A stretch of 64,000 bases of DNA. It comes from Callaeas wilsoni (Eukaryota > Chordata > Aves > Passeriformes > Callaeidae). The DNA lies in NCBI GenBank assembly GCA_013398955.1, contig VWPU01003052.1:248001-312000 (forward strand), written 5' to 3'. The notes beneath the pieces were generated by a model. It worked only from the letters and a program-made list of their open reading frames with translations. It did not search any database and was not told where the DNA came from. A program made the translations under genes and the position numbers. Positions 24,782 to 37,600 of this stretch are shown one piece after another; the stretch's first letter is position 1, and each line of letters starts with the position of its first letter.

Positions 24782-25816
24782 TGTATTAGGTTCACATGGC
24801 AAGGTTCTGGTACTGAGGGAGTTATAGGGATGGCTCCTCTGAGAAGCTTCCAGAAGCTTCCCACTTGGCTGAGAGAGCCAATGCCAGCTGCCTCCAAGAC
24901 AGACCTGCCGCTTGCCAAGGCCAAGCCAATCAGCAATGGCTCTGTGATATCTAAGAAGAAAAAAGTTATTATGCAAGGGGAACTGAGTGGAGTGAGAATA
25001 TATGAGAGACACCGTTACACATATGCCAGGGTCAGTGCAGAAGGAGAGGGAGGAGGCTCTCCAGGTGCTGGGGCAGAGATTTCCCTGCAGCCCAGGGTAA
25101 AGGTCGTGGTGAAGCAGCTGTGTCCCTGCAGTTCTTGGAGGTCCCTGAGTGTGCAGAGATCCAGCTGGATACCATGGAGGAGATCCATACTGGAGCAGGT
25201 GGATGGTTGTGACCCCATGGGAAGCCCACACCAGAGCAGGCTCCTGGCAGGGACCTGTGAACCTGTGGAGAGAGGAGGCCATGCTAGAGCAGACTTCCTA
25301 GCAGGACCTGTGACTCTGTGGGAGACCTAAAGGACTGCACCCCATAGAAAGGGACCCACACTGGAGTAGTTCATGAGGAACTGTCTCCTGTGGGAAGGAT
25401 CCCATGCTGGAGCAGGGATAGGACTCTTCTCTGTGAGGAGGAAACAGTGACAGAAACAACATGAATTGACCATAACCCTCATTCCCCATCTCTCCAAACA
25501 GCTGTGGGGCAAGAGGAGTAGAGAACTGGGAATAAAGTTAAGCCTGGGAAGGAGGGAGAGTGTCAAGAAGGTGTTTTTAAGTTTTGTTTTACTTCTCATT
25601 ATCCTATTCTGATTTTAATTGATGATCAATGCAGTTAATTTCCCCAAGTCAAGTCTGTTTTGCCCCTGATAGTAACCAGTGAGTGATCTCTCCCCATTCT
25701 TATCTCAACTCATGAACCTTTCATTATATTTTGTCTCCCTGCCCAGTTGAGGAGGGGAGTTATAGAGCACCTGGAGTGGTGGGCACCTGGCATCCAGCCC
25801 AGGTCAAGCCACCGAG
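24782..25816 (+). mobile_element. solo LTR of an avian endogenous retrovirus, 1035 bases
   Basis: The block starts TGTATTAGGTTCACATGGCA and ends in a worn form of the family's CCACCACA terminus. It is bracketed by a perfect 5-base target-site duplication GGCTC (24777-24781 and 25817-25821). Inside are the repeated 'CTGGAGCAG...GACCTGTGA' modules typical of this common avian LTR, then the AT-rich region where the family's polyadenylation signal sits, then the segment containing CAAGTCTGTTTTGCCCC and TGGCATCCAGCCCAGG. A 5-base duplication would suit an ERVL-like class, but I do not assign the class. No internal gag, pol or env sequence is present. The overlapping open frames of up to 185 codons lie entirely within the LTR. 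Confidence 0.85.
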
Positions 25817-25821
25817 GGCTC

Positions 25822-26600
25822 TAAGTGAGGGGCATCTGTCTTGCTGGAACAATGCAGGTTTCCACCTCACATTCCTGGATGATTGCTCACTTCAGCGCAG
25901 CCCAGGTCAGCTACTCAAAAACCCTAGATGAAGGTACCAGCCATTTATGAATTTAGTCTAAACAGTACTCTTTTGCTCCATATATGCTCTGTGAAATATG
26001 GAGTCAGAAGGGCAGATCTTTCCAAACTTCCTCTTTCCCCTAACACTCTATAATTCCAAATATTTGCCGAAAGCAAGCCCATACTCAATGACTTCTGGAG
26101 TAAAAAGTAGTATTGCAGAGCACAGCCATATCCACATAGGTCTTCAGATTGTTCATTTTTTTTTAACTTTCCCACTACATGTCACACACCAGTGACATAT
26201 GAAATTAATAAAACACAGAGCACTTCTCAATAAGGTCTGCATTATACTCCAGGAAGAAAGACGTGGAGGACACTGAGAGATGCTTTCAGGAGAACAGGCT
26301 TTCTCAGTATCCAGTTCAAAGCAGAAACTTCACTAAGGTGTTTTACAGGACAGTCTCTCCCTTTCTATGGATTAGACAGGAAGCCTTATCAAATTAACCT
26401 CCTACCTCAGGCACTTCATTTAAAGATCTAAATTTATATACTGGGAAGTGCCTTATAATTTTCTTTTTTTCAGGAAGATTTTTGGTTTGTTTTTCTTCTT
26501 TTAGGATGATATTCACCTCTTTGCAGCACCCCAGCTCAGGACAGATTACCCTTCCAGTTTTCTGCAAACTCTGATTCAAAGACCTTGTTACACAATGAAG
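25822..26600. other. unique sequence, no gene recognised
   Basis: No exon or named repeat was seen between the LTR and the CR1 scrap. Confidence 0.5.
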
Positions 26601-26605
26601 CAAAC

Positions 26606-26695
26606 CCCATATACAAATCATAAAATCACAGAATTGGAAGGGACCTTCCAACCATCTAGTTCCAACATCCTTGCCATGGGCAGGAACGTTTTCAG
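26606..26695 (-). mobile_element. CR1 LINE tail scrap, minus strand
   Basis: The + strand reads AAATCATAAAATCACAGAAT, then TTGGAAGGGACCTTCC, ATCTAGTTCCAAC and CTTGCCATGGGCAGG. This is the reverse complement of a CR1-J/Y-type 3' end. Similarity fades after about 90 bases, so this is a strongly 5'-truncated insertion. Confidence 0.85.
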
Positions 26696-26699
26696 GTTT

Positions 26700-29600
26700 A
26701 TTCATCCAGCAAGATCCCTGCCTTAGAAAATATCTGAACCTAGAGGGATGCATGGCGTTTAGTTTGACACCTTGGGCAAGCATGAATTTATCACATAGCC
26801 CTGTCTCTCACTTCAACCTCATCAACAGCTGTGATCCTGAAAAGAAAATCCTATGGGAAATCTGTACCTTAGTTGAGGGGAAAAAGAAATCGAGTCTCCA
26901 AAAATTATAAAGTGTTACATTAATTGCTCCTTTTCACTTTCCACCTTCTCAATTTAAGCTTTTACGGCTCATATTTTTGAACTTTCCTCTGCATTCCATA
27001 CCATTAGGAATGTTTTTCTTTTTCTTTAATAAAACAGCGATTATCAGGTAATAACAGGATTTTTGAAGCTAAGACACTAAAAATACTGTTTGTTGCAAAA
27101 TGCATGATTAAATTACAAGTTTTGGCAACCTCATGAAGAGTCTTTCCTTTCAAGACCAGTTTTCTCATATTTCTGAAGTAATTTCTCAAATGAAACTGCT
27201 TTTTCTCTTTTTTTAATTTTTTTTTTTAAATATATACACAGACTTGTGCAGTTTAGGAAGAAAAGCAAGGATGACTCCAGGCCATGGATAGGTGCTGGGA
27301 GAGCATCAAGAGATAGATCATGCAGCCATTCTAGTTATTGACATCAAAAATTTTTTGTCTAATTCATGACATGTTATTTTGTCACCACACAAGGGTATGT
27401 GGGGTTCTTTTTTCAACTAAAGTATGAATTTGTAGTAGTAGATTGCCAAACTTTCTCCCTAAATTCACACTTGAAAATGATGTGCTGAAATTTTCAAATT
27501 GACATAATTAAGAATATTAGGAACAAATGTAGTTACTTAATACAGCACATGAAATAGGTTAGAATTTTTTTTATTTTATTCAAGTCATGGTTATAATATC
27601 CTGAAATTAAACTATTTAACATAGAAGATTCTCTCAGCTTCAGACAGTTTCAGGCCAATTCTTTCCGATTGCAGCTATTACCTCAAAAAAATTACATAAC
27701 TTGCCTTTTTTCTGCAAATCGCTGAAGCCCGACTGGTGCTCCATTATTAACATCAGAGCTGTCAGCATCTCAGGGAAGCAAGAGCAGAAAGCAAAGCATT
27801 CCTAGCAGCAGCAACAAAATCATGCTTGCACTTAGAGAAATCTTCTTTCAATCCTCTTTACACCAAGCAGAGAACTACTTAAAGTACAGTATGCTGAAGG
27901 TGGGATTCATTTCACTTTCACTATCTATAAGTTAGAAGTCTCTGTTAGATGCCTGTAAGTAAAAGTCAGCTTGACTCCATCTCCAGACATGGAGAGAGAC
28001 AGGCACCTCCAGAGGGTGCTTCACCCCATCCATAGACAGGTATGGAGGAGAGATGTCTCTCTCTCTCTCTCCAGTGGACCCTTTGGAGATGTCTCTCTCT
28101 CTCCAATGACTACAAAGGAAGACTGTGGTGAGTGGCTTAAACTTGACAGCTAAAGTTAAGTGAGATGAAATCTAATCCTAGGCATAAGTAACACAGGAGG
28201 AGCTTTACTCTCCTGTACTGAAGACAATGTTATTAATGATGGTTACTGGAAGCATTCTGCATTAAAAATGCACAGATTGCATCCTGCCTGTTAGCTAACA
28301 TGAATTAATTTGATTGTGCGTATAACTACACTGATATGGCATGTGTGCCAGAGCCTCTGTAAAAAAAGTAGGAAGGGCGAGTTTAGTAAGGGACGTGGCT
28401 CCAAAACAACATTACTTTCAGCTGGGACCCTGACCAGCTTCTGAATGCTCTTTTTTCTCTCAGAGCTAACTGTTTGCAACTGTCTTACGGTAACAACAAC
28501 TTGCTCATCTTTTTTACCATCTAAGTGCCATTTGCCTTGTATTTTACAGGAAGTGGAACTGTGTTAAAATAAAACTAAAAGAGTCAGAACATATACTTTC
28601 CCATGATTTGCATTAACTTTCCAGCCCATCAAATTATTCTTCATTTTGGTTTAAAATCTGAGAACAGGTAGAAAATATCCTTCCCTAGGAACCGTAGGCA
28701 GTAGTCTGTGTGGCACCAGCTGATTTCACATTGCTTCAGACTAATCCTGTCTAGAGCAGGTGGGGCCTGTGAAGTAATAGCTCTTGACCCTGGCTCTCAT
28801 CTAGACTCCATACAATGTCTTCATGACCCTAAAGCTTCTCTTTATTTCAGTTCAAAGAGTCTGACACCAGAGAGGGTTGTGCTGGAGCCAACGAGACCGG
28901 TGACTGTTATACCATGGAAGTGACCACACATGTGGCAGGCCATAGAGCTTGGCATGATAGCATTGTCTGATGGTGCAAAGTCTGCTGAAAATACTTCTGA
29001 AAACAGGCAATAATGGGAAAATCAGCACAACAGAGGATCAGAATTCCTGTGTCTGAACTGGTTTCTGGCGTTCTTAATACAGCAGCATAGGCAAACACCT
29101 GTGGACTTTAGCTGGACATGGCTTTGTCTGTTTTAATGAAGAAACACAATTTTAGCTTTTGTCTTCACAGCCTCTACCAGAGAAGGCATCAAAAGAAAGA
29201 ATTCAAGAGACCTCTGCAGCTTGAATATCTGCGTCTTTATTAATAATTTCTCGAAGACAAAAGTGAATAGACATAATTTTGGGACTGCACCCAGGATTTT
29301 AAGGCTCTATCAAATCAAGCTTGGCATCACCTCTTTTCAGTTTTGCTGTGGGCTTCTCTATAGTTAAGCTTTCACCCCAAAAGTTTCCTCCAATTTACAT
29401 CAATGCAACTAGAGAACGAAAGCTTTTGCACTTAGTTTCAAAACACTTCGTTGGAAGACTTAATTCATGTGTATCTGAGTATTTCATGATCACTTAGGTG
29501 TTCTGTCAGTGTCACCTTTCAGATATAGGTAATTTTAGTATTCTTAGTGTAGCACATGCATGAGAAAATACTGTAGCTGTGAAAGTCCAGACTGTGCAAT

Positions 29601-32600
29601 CTACTAGCCTAGAAGATAGTGTCACTTTTATGTGCCCTATATTTTATTCATCCATAGCTCAAATAAATGCAGATTTAAAAAAAAAATATTTATCTTTAGC
29701 TCTTGCCTTGCTTTTCAGTCCTCAGTGCTTGGTTTTGAGAATCAGGTTATCTAGAAAAAAACTCATATGCTATGTACCGCCAGTAAGCAGCAAAAAAAAT
29801 TGAAAATATTGTAGTTAGATGGAGTTTATCTCATTGTTCTTAAAGATATCCATTTGGTTTTCATGGTAGTCTCAATCCCTAGGTAAGTAAAAATAAAACC
29901 AGAATCTTGTATTTAATTCATCCATCTAGATAGGAAGATTTATAAAGCACCATTTACTTGGCGAATCTTTCACTCTGAGTTATCTAATGGTTTTCTAAAA
30001 TTAGATTCTACTTTCAAAAAATCAAAACTGTTGGAGTTATTAACGTAGCACCTTTTTAGGGATATTTTTAGATACACAAACATCTGGGAAAAAATACTGA
30101 AAGACAAAGTTGCATCAGCTTTGAATATGTTTAAAGCAACACATCAGAAGTCCTCATAAGGCTTCATTTATAGGAAGAAGCAAATTGGTTGAAACCTTGA
30201 TCCCACTGAAATCAATGAGATTTCTCTTTTGCTAGTCAGACACATTTGTAGCGACCATGGCCATGAGAAAGGTTCTTGCACAAGGACAGATAAATGGTAG
30301 ACTCTGTCTCTTGAAACAGTAGGTTTTTTTGACATTTCTGTGCTTCAGTATTTCTTGTAGTCAGTGCACAATGTGTTCCAGCCTGAAGGCTTCTAATAGT
30401 TGATAGATGATAAAAATAAATGTTCCTATTTACAGATCCAAAAATTTTTAAGAGGAGGAGTGAAAAATATTTTGACTGTTTCATAAAACAAGTGTGAAAA
30501 GTGGTCAGTGAATAATTTTAAAGGGTCAGTATTAAATTTGTATTACTGCAGCTAAATCCTAGCTAGAATTGGAGACTAAATTCAGTAAAAAAATGAATGA
30601 AAGAATCTTGTAAGCATTCTGCAAACTCTAAGTCTCCAATATTAGGGTGTTGGGCCTTAAATGTTCATGCCTTCTATAATATACAGTCAAGTATGTTCTA
30701 GTATCTCTTTATATTCAGTGACTTTAATGTGCCCATTACTTTCTTTTAATCTCTTGATCTTATGTGGTTAAAAGTCCACAATATATTCCAGGATTTATCT
30801 GACCCTTGAGAGTCCGGTGTGTGAGAACTGATGACAGTGACTAACCTTTGCCAAAAGTAAGAGCCAGGATGCCAGAGAACATAAAACCACCACAAAACAT
30901 AGAGATGGACAAGATTTAGAGATGGGAGAGAGGAAAAGAATCCCACACTGAGGCAAACTGGCACAGAGTGACACTCATTCACACGCTTTTCTTTTGAGAT
31001 GGATTGGCTAGTTCCAACACCTCCCCACCACCACCTCCCAAATCTCTGCTATTTCCCAAACCCTTCCCAAGAGCAGTTTAAAGACTAGCAGGTGGCCCAG
31101 GAAAAAATCCTCTCAGAGACCATTCAACTTTTCCAAAATGAACAATCAAGTTCCAGTCCCACTTCTTTCACTGTTAAATTTACTACTACAGAAATACTCG
31201 CTAGCAACAGAAACAACCTTAAGGCAGTGATGTATGGAACAGCTGACTTCTGTGGTTTGCAAGAACTGTAATTCTAAACCTTCTCCCTATGTAAACTGGT
31301 TTCTGGGTTTGAAATGTAGTCATTGGCTTCCCAGCTGCTGATAGGTATAGAGCTGCCTAAAGCCAAGCCAGCTTCTCTGCTGAGCAGGCAGTATGTTTTC
31401 TTGCCATAAAGGAAACGACTTGAAAGGCAGCCTGTTGACCGTGTAAAGGATGGATGTGCATGGCTTTTGTTCAGAGCCAATGTTTTTCCTGCCATCCTCC
31501 CCAAAGAGACCTTAAACCTGGAAACCAGTGGTTTCATAGGCAAATTCAAGACTCAGTCATAATCAAACAGGCTCAGCACAGCACGTTATTGCACATCAAC
31601 ACGGCTGTGGTAACTGTCCACTACAAATACAAGATAATGTGACATACGTTAGCCCACAGTGAAAAGGGGCTAACCTAAGCCAAATTACTCTCAGCATGCC
31701 ATGGGCTAAGAGCATTTGCACAGGCATTTATTGAGACAGTTAACCAGAGTAATTTGATCATATGTCTGATCTCAAAGACAAAATAGACTCTAAATTGCTA
31801 GTATGGTATATGGGAGATGTAGCCATGACATTCTGTTGCACTATCATCTGACCTAACAAGAATGTAAGGGATACACTCCCTTCTTGGCATTATTTTAACA
31901 CAGCATTTTACCAGCCTGAGTTATGAAAACAGAGGGGGGGAAAAAAAGTGTTATATTTAAACCTATAAAAATGCAGTTTATTCCTGTTTGATAAGGCACA
32001 ACTTTTTCTAGCAATTGTAATCTGTGACATTACAGCCTTAGGAGGTAATTTACTAAATAGGACAAAATTAGCTGATTTTTGGACCATTTAAAGCAACACT
32101 TCTGTTGAAAGCATATAAAATGTATTAAAGTAATCTCTAAAGTCTTTACCCCTGCTTGAGATTTTAATTTACTCAGAGTTAATAAATTATCCCCTTTCAG
32201 AAGCTATTGAAATTTTTCACTTAAATCCTTTTTAAAACTTAATGTGTTCAATTGAATCTTAAGCAATTTATACACACATACACAGAGCTTGAGGTGGTCA
32301 CCATACTAAGGTGAAGGCTGAAAAGAGGTTAGATTAGCACTAACTCCTCTTCCCTTAGGGATTGCTGGGGTGCTATTAATGAATGTGAATTCCTTCCTCT
32401 CCCAGAGCCCTCCCCCTACAAATGCACTGGTCTGGCTTTTGAGTAATTACTTTTCCACAACTGCATTTAGCAAAATACCCTGTTCAAAGCCCAGGCCCAT
32501 TTTCTTTCCTGCTGAAGGATGTGACTGCAATCAGGGAAGAGAACAGCAAATCTGGGTCACCCCAGTATTCAGGTTAGCTGGGACACAAAAGCTTGCTTCA

Positions 32601-34050
32601 TCTCAGACAGGGCTCTGTGTTACATTTGCACACTTCTCAAAAATATTTTTTTCAGGCTATCAATTATTATATTTGAACGTTGCATCCTTGCTCTAGGGAG
32701 CCCTTAGCAAGCTGTAGCAAAAATCAATCCAGTTTTACAACTTTTACCTTGGCACAGCTCCAACTCTTTATCTATCTCTCACAGTTATTTAAAGATGCGG
32801 TGTCTTTTTTTCTGGAGTACAGCTATATTCCTGAGTAGGACTTGCCCATGATGTATGTAATACCCTTTTCCTTTATTAGGGTTAATCTGTGAATCTGCTT
32901 TGGTTTGGCTTTTCATGTTTGACAATTGGTGTGTCTGTGGCAAGATCTGTGTGGCTGGGTACCCACCTCTCCCAGGCAGCGTGTATTTCTGAGCGTGTAT
33001 TTCTCACGGCAACCAGAGCCTCTTATTTCAGGGAATGGGCACGTGGGTTGGACCCCACTCTTGTTCAAATTGCTTTAACATTGGCTGCAGCTGCAGTAGC
33101 GGCATCTAAAATTTCTCCATGAGTTTATTCTAAGCTTTATTTTTCCAGTGCCAACCTTACCTAAGAGGTGACCAAGCCAGACAACCCTCTCTATGTGTGT
33201 AGGTGCACGAGGCACCTTTGCCAGCACACCTCGAGGGCCATCTTCATCAAAGAGGTTATGAATCCCAACACTGGCAGCAGTGTTTCAGAAAACAGACACT
33301 ATAACTGTCTCAAAAGGCTACTGACTCCCATATGGTAGGGAATTTTGGATAGCAAAAACTGGTCTTAGATATTACTGTGTCAGTGTAGGCTGCAAAAACA
33401 GACAGCAGATGCTGGGCATCACTGGAGTTATGAAGTAAAAGGCATTAAAAGAGAAAATCTATCTTAGAGATGTACTTTGAAGGGGTTTTGTGTTTATTTT
33501 AGAAGCAGACCCAGTTTCTATTTCTCTATTGAACACGCATGTGGAAGCTCACAGAGCCACTAATCGGATTGCACACGTTTCCATGTTTCTAATTCTCTAC
33601 TTTTCAGCTCAAAAATGTGTTTTACCACTTCCTGTTAAAGTTACTTTATTAAATTCCCTCACAGCAGTTAGCTCAAGGGCTAAAAGACATCCTTTAATTT
33701 ACACCATGCAAGTTTATACAGAGTGAATGCTGGAAGGACCATAAAGCATGAGTTTGGCTCATTGCTTCCAGCCTGCTTGCACAAACCAGCCGTGGCTGTG
33801 CTCAGAGAGACTCTGAAAGGGTGCAAGTCCATAGTGCACATGTGCATCGTCTTTCTGTGGGTGAGGTGGGATGCTTCCTTCTGTAAGACAGCAGTTGCCA
33901 ACCTAATGCCATGGGAGCGTGACGTAAGCGGTGTGTCCAGTAACAACAGCTACACGAAGCAAACCACATCCCTGCCGTCTTCATAGCATAATATGTAGTT
34001 TAACAAATCTCATTAATACATACTCGTTTTCAGCAGTGGCATTTTAAAGA
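26700..34050. other. unique AT-rich sequence, no gene recognised
   Basis: About 7 kb with only short structures: the TC runs at 28050, A-rich stretches and a G-run at about 31933. A segment at 27640-27850 has enhancer-like texture but nothing diagnostic. The open frames stay below 110 codons and carry no known motifs. Confidence 0.5.
28050..28104. repeat. duplicated GAGATGTCTCTCTCTC microsatellite
   Basis: Two (TC)n runs, each preceded by GAGATG, are separated by 12 bases. It looks like a local duplication with subsequent run-length change. Confidence 0.85.
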
Positions 34051-34057
34051 AAGTAAC

Positions 34058-34507
34058 TGATGCCTTGTAGACGCTGACCTGGAACAGGGGCTAGGCAGAG
34101 TGAAAGGATAAAGGGTAGGTATTTACTGAAAGGCCTTTACAGGGTACACCTTGGGCAGCGCAGGAGTCTCACAGATACTACACCCAGTATGGACGACAGT
34201 CACACATTTTTCGGACAAATATAAGTTTTGTCCATTTGCATATCAGAGGTTAATTGTCTAATTACAGCTTCAGGCAGTGGAGTACCATTCTCTTAGTTTG
34301 CTCCCCCCCAACTCACTTCTGTTTACTTTTCTCGGGGTCTGAGACAGTGAGGTGTCCTTGATTCTCAGGCCTAGAGAGGAATTGTTGTGTCTGACAAAAA
34401 CGGGAAAAGCAGTTGCTAACACTCTATATGGAGCTCAGAGTTACACACTAAAGAATTGCAGGATTACAAACATATGAAAATATAAAAGCTAAAATCCTAA
34501 GGCATCA
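34058..34507 (-). mobile_element. solo LTR of an avian endogenous retrovirus, 450 bases
   Basis: The ends form a 9-base inverted pair, TGATGCCTT at 34058 and AAGGCATCA ending at 34507. A 4-base direct repeat TAAC lies immediately outside on both sides (34054-34057 and 34508-34511). On the minus strand the polyadenylation-type signal AGTAAA precedes TACCTACCCTTTATCC, which fits the 3' part of a known avian LTR. The + strand landmarks are GGTTAATTGTCTAATTACAG, GTTTACTTTTCTCGGGGTCT and CTAACACTCTATATGGAGCT. No internal retroviral sequence adjoins it. A 4-base duplication would suit a gamma/ERV1-like class, but this could be a worn 5-base site. Confidence 0.8.
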
Positions 34508-34509
34508 TA

Positions 34510-36535
34510 ACTAATGAGGCTTGCTCTCCTCCCAAGCAATATGGAGCTAGCATCCAGCTACCTTTGAGCATGTTGTCTTTAGAGTTCCTAAGTGAAGCAG
34601 AAGATAGCTGGAACAGTCCTGTGGAGGACCCTTCCAAAAAAACGAGCTGATATTTTTGGTTTGATTTTTTCTAATTGTACCCTATTTATCTGTTGTTCCT
34701 TTTAGTCAGTATATGTGACAGCATGCCAGTGGCAGAGACCTTAAATCAAGTGTTGAGCCACTTGCAAACAGTCACTGAAAAGAAAAAACTTTATTCTTTT
34801 TCATCTCTTACACGTCTTTTTTTCATCTCTTACCTGTCTTTTACATGTTTAATTTAAAATATTGTTTGATATTACCCAGAGCTGTGTAGTGTTAGAGGCA
34901 TTTCACAGCTAGCTGTACTTTAGGAGCAGATGAAATTGTTCATATTCTCAGAGAAAACATAAGGGATCTTTTCGAATAAAATGTACTATAAAAATATACA
35001 GTAGCATTACTGAAAACAGTATTTCCACTTTTTTCTTTTTATTGTGGAAAAAATTACAGAAAAAACAAGTACATATTCTGACCTCAACATAGGCAAAGAA
35101 GGGCTGGATAGTGGGAGCCATTCTTATTTACTTGCATAATCAAACTTTGCAGGCAAAACTACGGGGAATTTATATTTTGTGACATGCTAAAAAACAAGGA
35201 ACTCAAAATTTAGGTTCAAGCTTCTGATTTCATTTCCTTGTTAAGGTTGGAATGCTTGCTGGAACTTTCTCCTTCCTAGCTTTTGTTGATTTCTGTCATT
35301 CAGGAATCATGAAGTAAATATTTATTAACATGGGAACTCTCCTCCCTTCCTGCCCTTCATATTTGTGCTTCTTATGCTAATGAACTTACTTTAACAAGGG
35401 AACCACATTCCTCCTGGGTCTGCATCAGTTCTGGTGCCAACATATTAGTTATTTAAATGTAGTTTTATATTAATTTTTCATATTGTAATGCATTGTTCCC
35501 TGCAAATATACATGTAGCTGGTTTTCAACGGTAAACAAATATATGTTAAAGATATTGTTAGCTGAAAACCTTTCATCTTTCATTTTGCTTCCTGTGATAA
35601 TGGTGGTCATTTCTTCTTCTTGCCCTCTGTCTTTTCTCAACCATCCTCTTTCCCTTCTACACTTCTTCTGTGGTGACCACTGTAAGGATTTTGTTTTCCA
35701 TTTTCCAAAGCAGGCTATTAAGGCAAATACAGAATTTGTAAACTACATATTTTCCATGCATTCAACATCTACCTCTAGTATCCTCAAAGTCTGACATAAA
35801 GGCTTGCAGTCTTTGATTCGGGAAATCCAGTAAACAAAACAGGAGTTTAGCAAGAGCTGAAAAACACATGCTCTTCAAAAATAACCTTACTAGTATAACA
35901 ATGATACTTAGGAAAATATAAGGGAGATTATTGTACCATTCTCTTCTTACTTTCTCACCAATAACAAAAAAAGATATACTAACTAAATGCCTGCATATCT
36001 AGCTGTGTGATCCAGTACCATAGCCATATCAAAAGAAGTCTCGCTTACTAAATTACTAAATGTAAATAGGTAAAAATGACAACCACTGTTCTCTGTGAGG
36101 TGGGAGCTGTTATTTCCAAAAGACATGTTTTTAGATTAAAAAGTGGAATCTAGATCACATATCATACTGCCAGGGCTACTATTTAGTGTATCAAAAGTTC
36201 AGGGCTTGCTGCACCCAGACTGCTTCATTTTGAGTCATTTAAAATTATCAAATATTTTGATCTCAGGAGTGGATTGCTACTATGGAATTTGATAAAAAGG
36301 CTGAAGTCTTCAACAACGTTCTCCTAAGAGTCCTTAAGAAACACAGACATTAAATAATGAACTATCAACTGAGGTGTATGTGAGGCATTGCTTTATGAGT
36401 TTCAGTGCTAGGGAAGCAGAAGTCAGTTAATGAGTTCTCAGTCTTTGAAAGAGGCCTCACAAATGATTCGGGCAGCCACAGTGAGTCTGACTTCCATATC
36501 AGGTAAATGAAAGAAACTATAACAAAGGAGAGAAA
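34510..36535. other. unique AT-rich sequence, no gene recognised
   Basis: Apart from the short duplication at 34797 there is no recognisable structure or exon. Confidence 0.5.
34797..34840. repeat. 22-base tandem duplication
   Basis: TTTTTCATCTCTTACACGTC is followed by TTTTTTTCATCTCTTACCTGTC. The TCATCTCTTAC cores start at 34801 and 34823. Confidence 0.85.
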
Positions 36536-36539
36536 TAAC

Positions 36540-37600
36540 AGATATCTAGATAAATATGATGTATTACAGGGAAGAACCAACTGGGCTTCTGTGAAGGGAG
36601 TCCACTCTCACAGATCAATGGAAGTTCTTTGAGGAGTCATAAAGGTTAGTGACTATGGTGACCCACTGACTCCATACTTATATTTTGAAAAAGCATTCAA
36701 CAAAGTCCCTTAGAAGGGATCTCTAAAGAAGTTAAGCTGTCATGGGTAAGAAGGAAGGCCATCTCTCGGATTAATAATTGGTTAAAAGCAAAGAAAACCT
36801 GGGTAGGAATAATGATTCCGTTTTCACAATGAAAAGCTATTAATAGCAGGGTTCTCTGCGTCCTTGGCATAAGTGTTGTCCAGTGTGTTAATAAATGACC
36901 TCAAACAGAGAGCAAATAGTCAGGTGACAAAATGTACAAGTAAGACAAAGTAATTCAAGACACTCAAAACTGGTACTAATGAAAGAGTATTTCAGAAAAT
37001 ATTTGCATGTCAATGGTAAATGAAGTTCAGTAAATGGCGACATAGTAGTATATACATGATGCAGACTAAGCTAACTGCTACCACTCAGGCAACATGTGTG
37101 GGAGTTGAGGGTGTTTCTCAGCAAACATTATCTCAGTGACAAGAAGCAGCCAGAAAGACAAACAAATCTGATTCTTAGTATTACATGCAGTTTAGCTTAC
37201 TGGAATTTTCCTAGATTATGGGAAATTTAGGGAAAAACGGTAAGAGAGAAGCAAATTGAGAAAGATTTGTAGGATGGGTTAGTTTCTGTATGGGGAAGGA
37301 ATCTATAGTCTGAAACTCTTTAGAAGTGGGGGGATATGACTAACATCTAGAAGTCCATCTTGAAAAGTAAATAGGAATATTGTTTTTTACAACTGGAGAA
37401 CAAGTGGTCATCCACTGCAAATATCGAATGCCAAGTATAAAATAGATGAGAAAAGCACTCTTTTTTCTCACTGAATGAAATAGTGGAATTCATTGATGAT
37501 GAGAGACCAAAAAATAAAGTATCTAAAATGATGTTATAGAAATTAATGGATGATAAATCCATCAGAGTTTCAGACATTGCTAAATCTCCCATTTTTCATT
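36540..37600 (+). mobile_element. ancient CR1/L3-like LINE remnant (reverse transcriptase to 3' region)
   Basis: About 1.06 kb follows an old amniote CR1/L3-type LINE in the sense direction. At 36683 a frame reads FEKAFNKVP, matching the reverse-transcriptase F-x-K-A-F-D-K-V-P motif. Then come GTTAAGCTGTCATGGG, GGATTAATAATTGGTTAAAAGC, a ruined copy of the F-A-D-D-T-K catalytic motif (the TGTACAAGTAAGACAAAG block), CTAACTGCTACCACTCAGGCAA, GGGGGGATATGA and the 3' block with GATAAATCCATCAGAG. It is full of stops and indels and cannot encode protein. The 5' end lies somewhere upstream of 36540. Confidence 0.78.

Noticed and set aside
24764..25330. Overlapping frames of up to 185 codons on both strands
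   Set aside because: They lie almost wholly inside the solo LTR. The GC-richer LTR simply has fewer stops.
34234..34265. Octamer plus TAAT pair as a conserved enhancer
   Set aside because: It sits inside the 450-base LTR, so the motifs belong to the repeat. Kept only as a possible exaptation.
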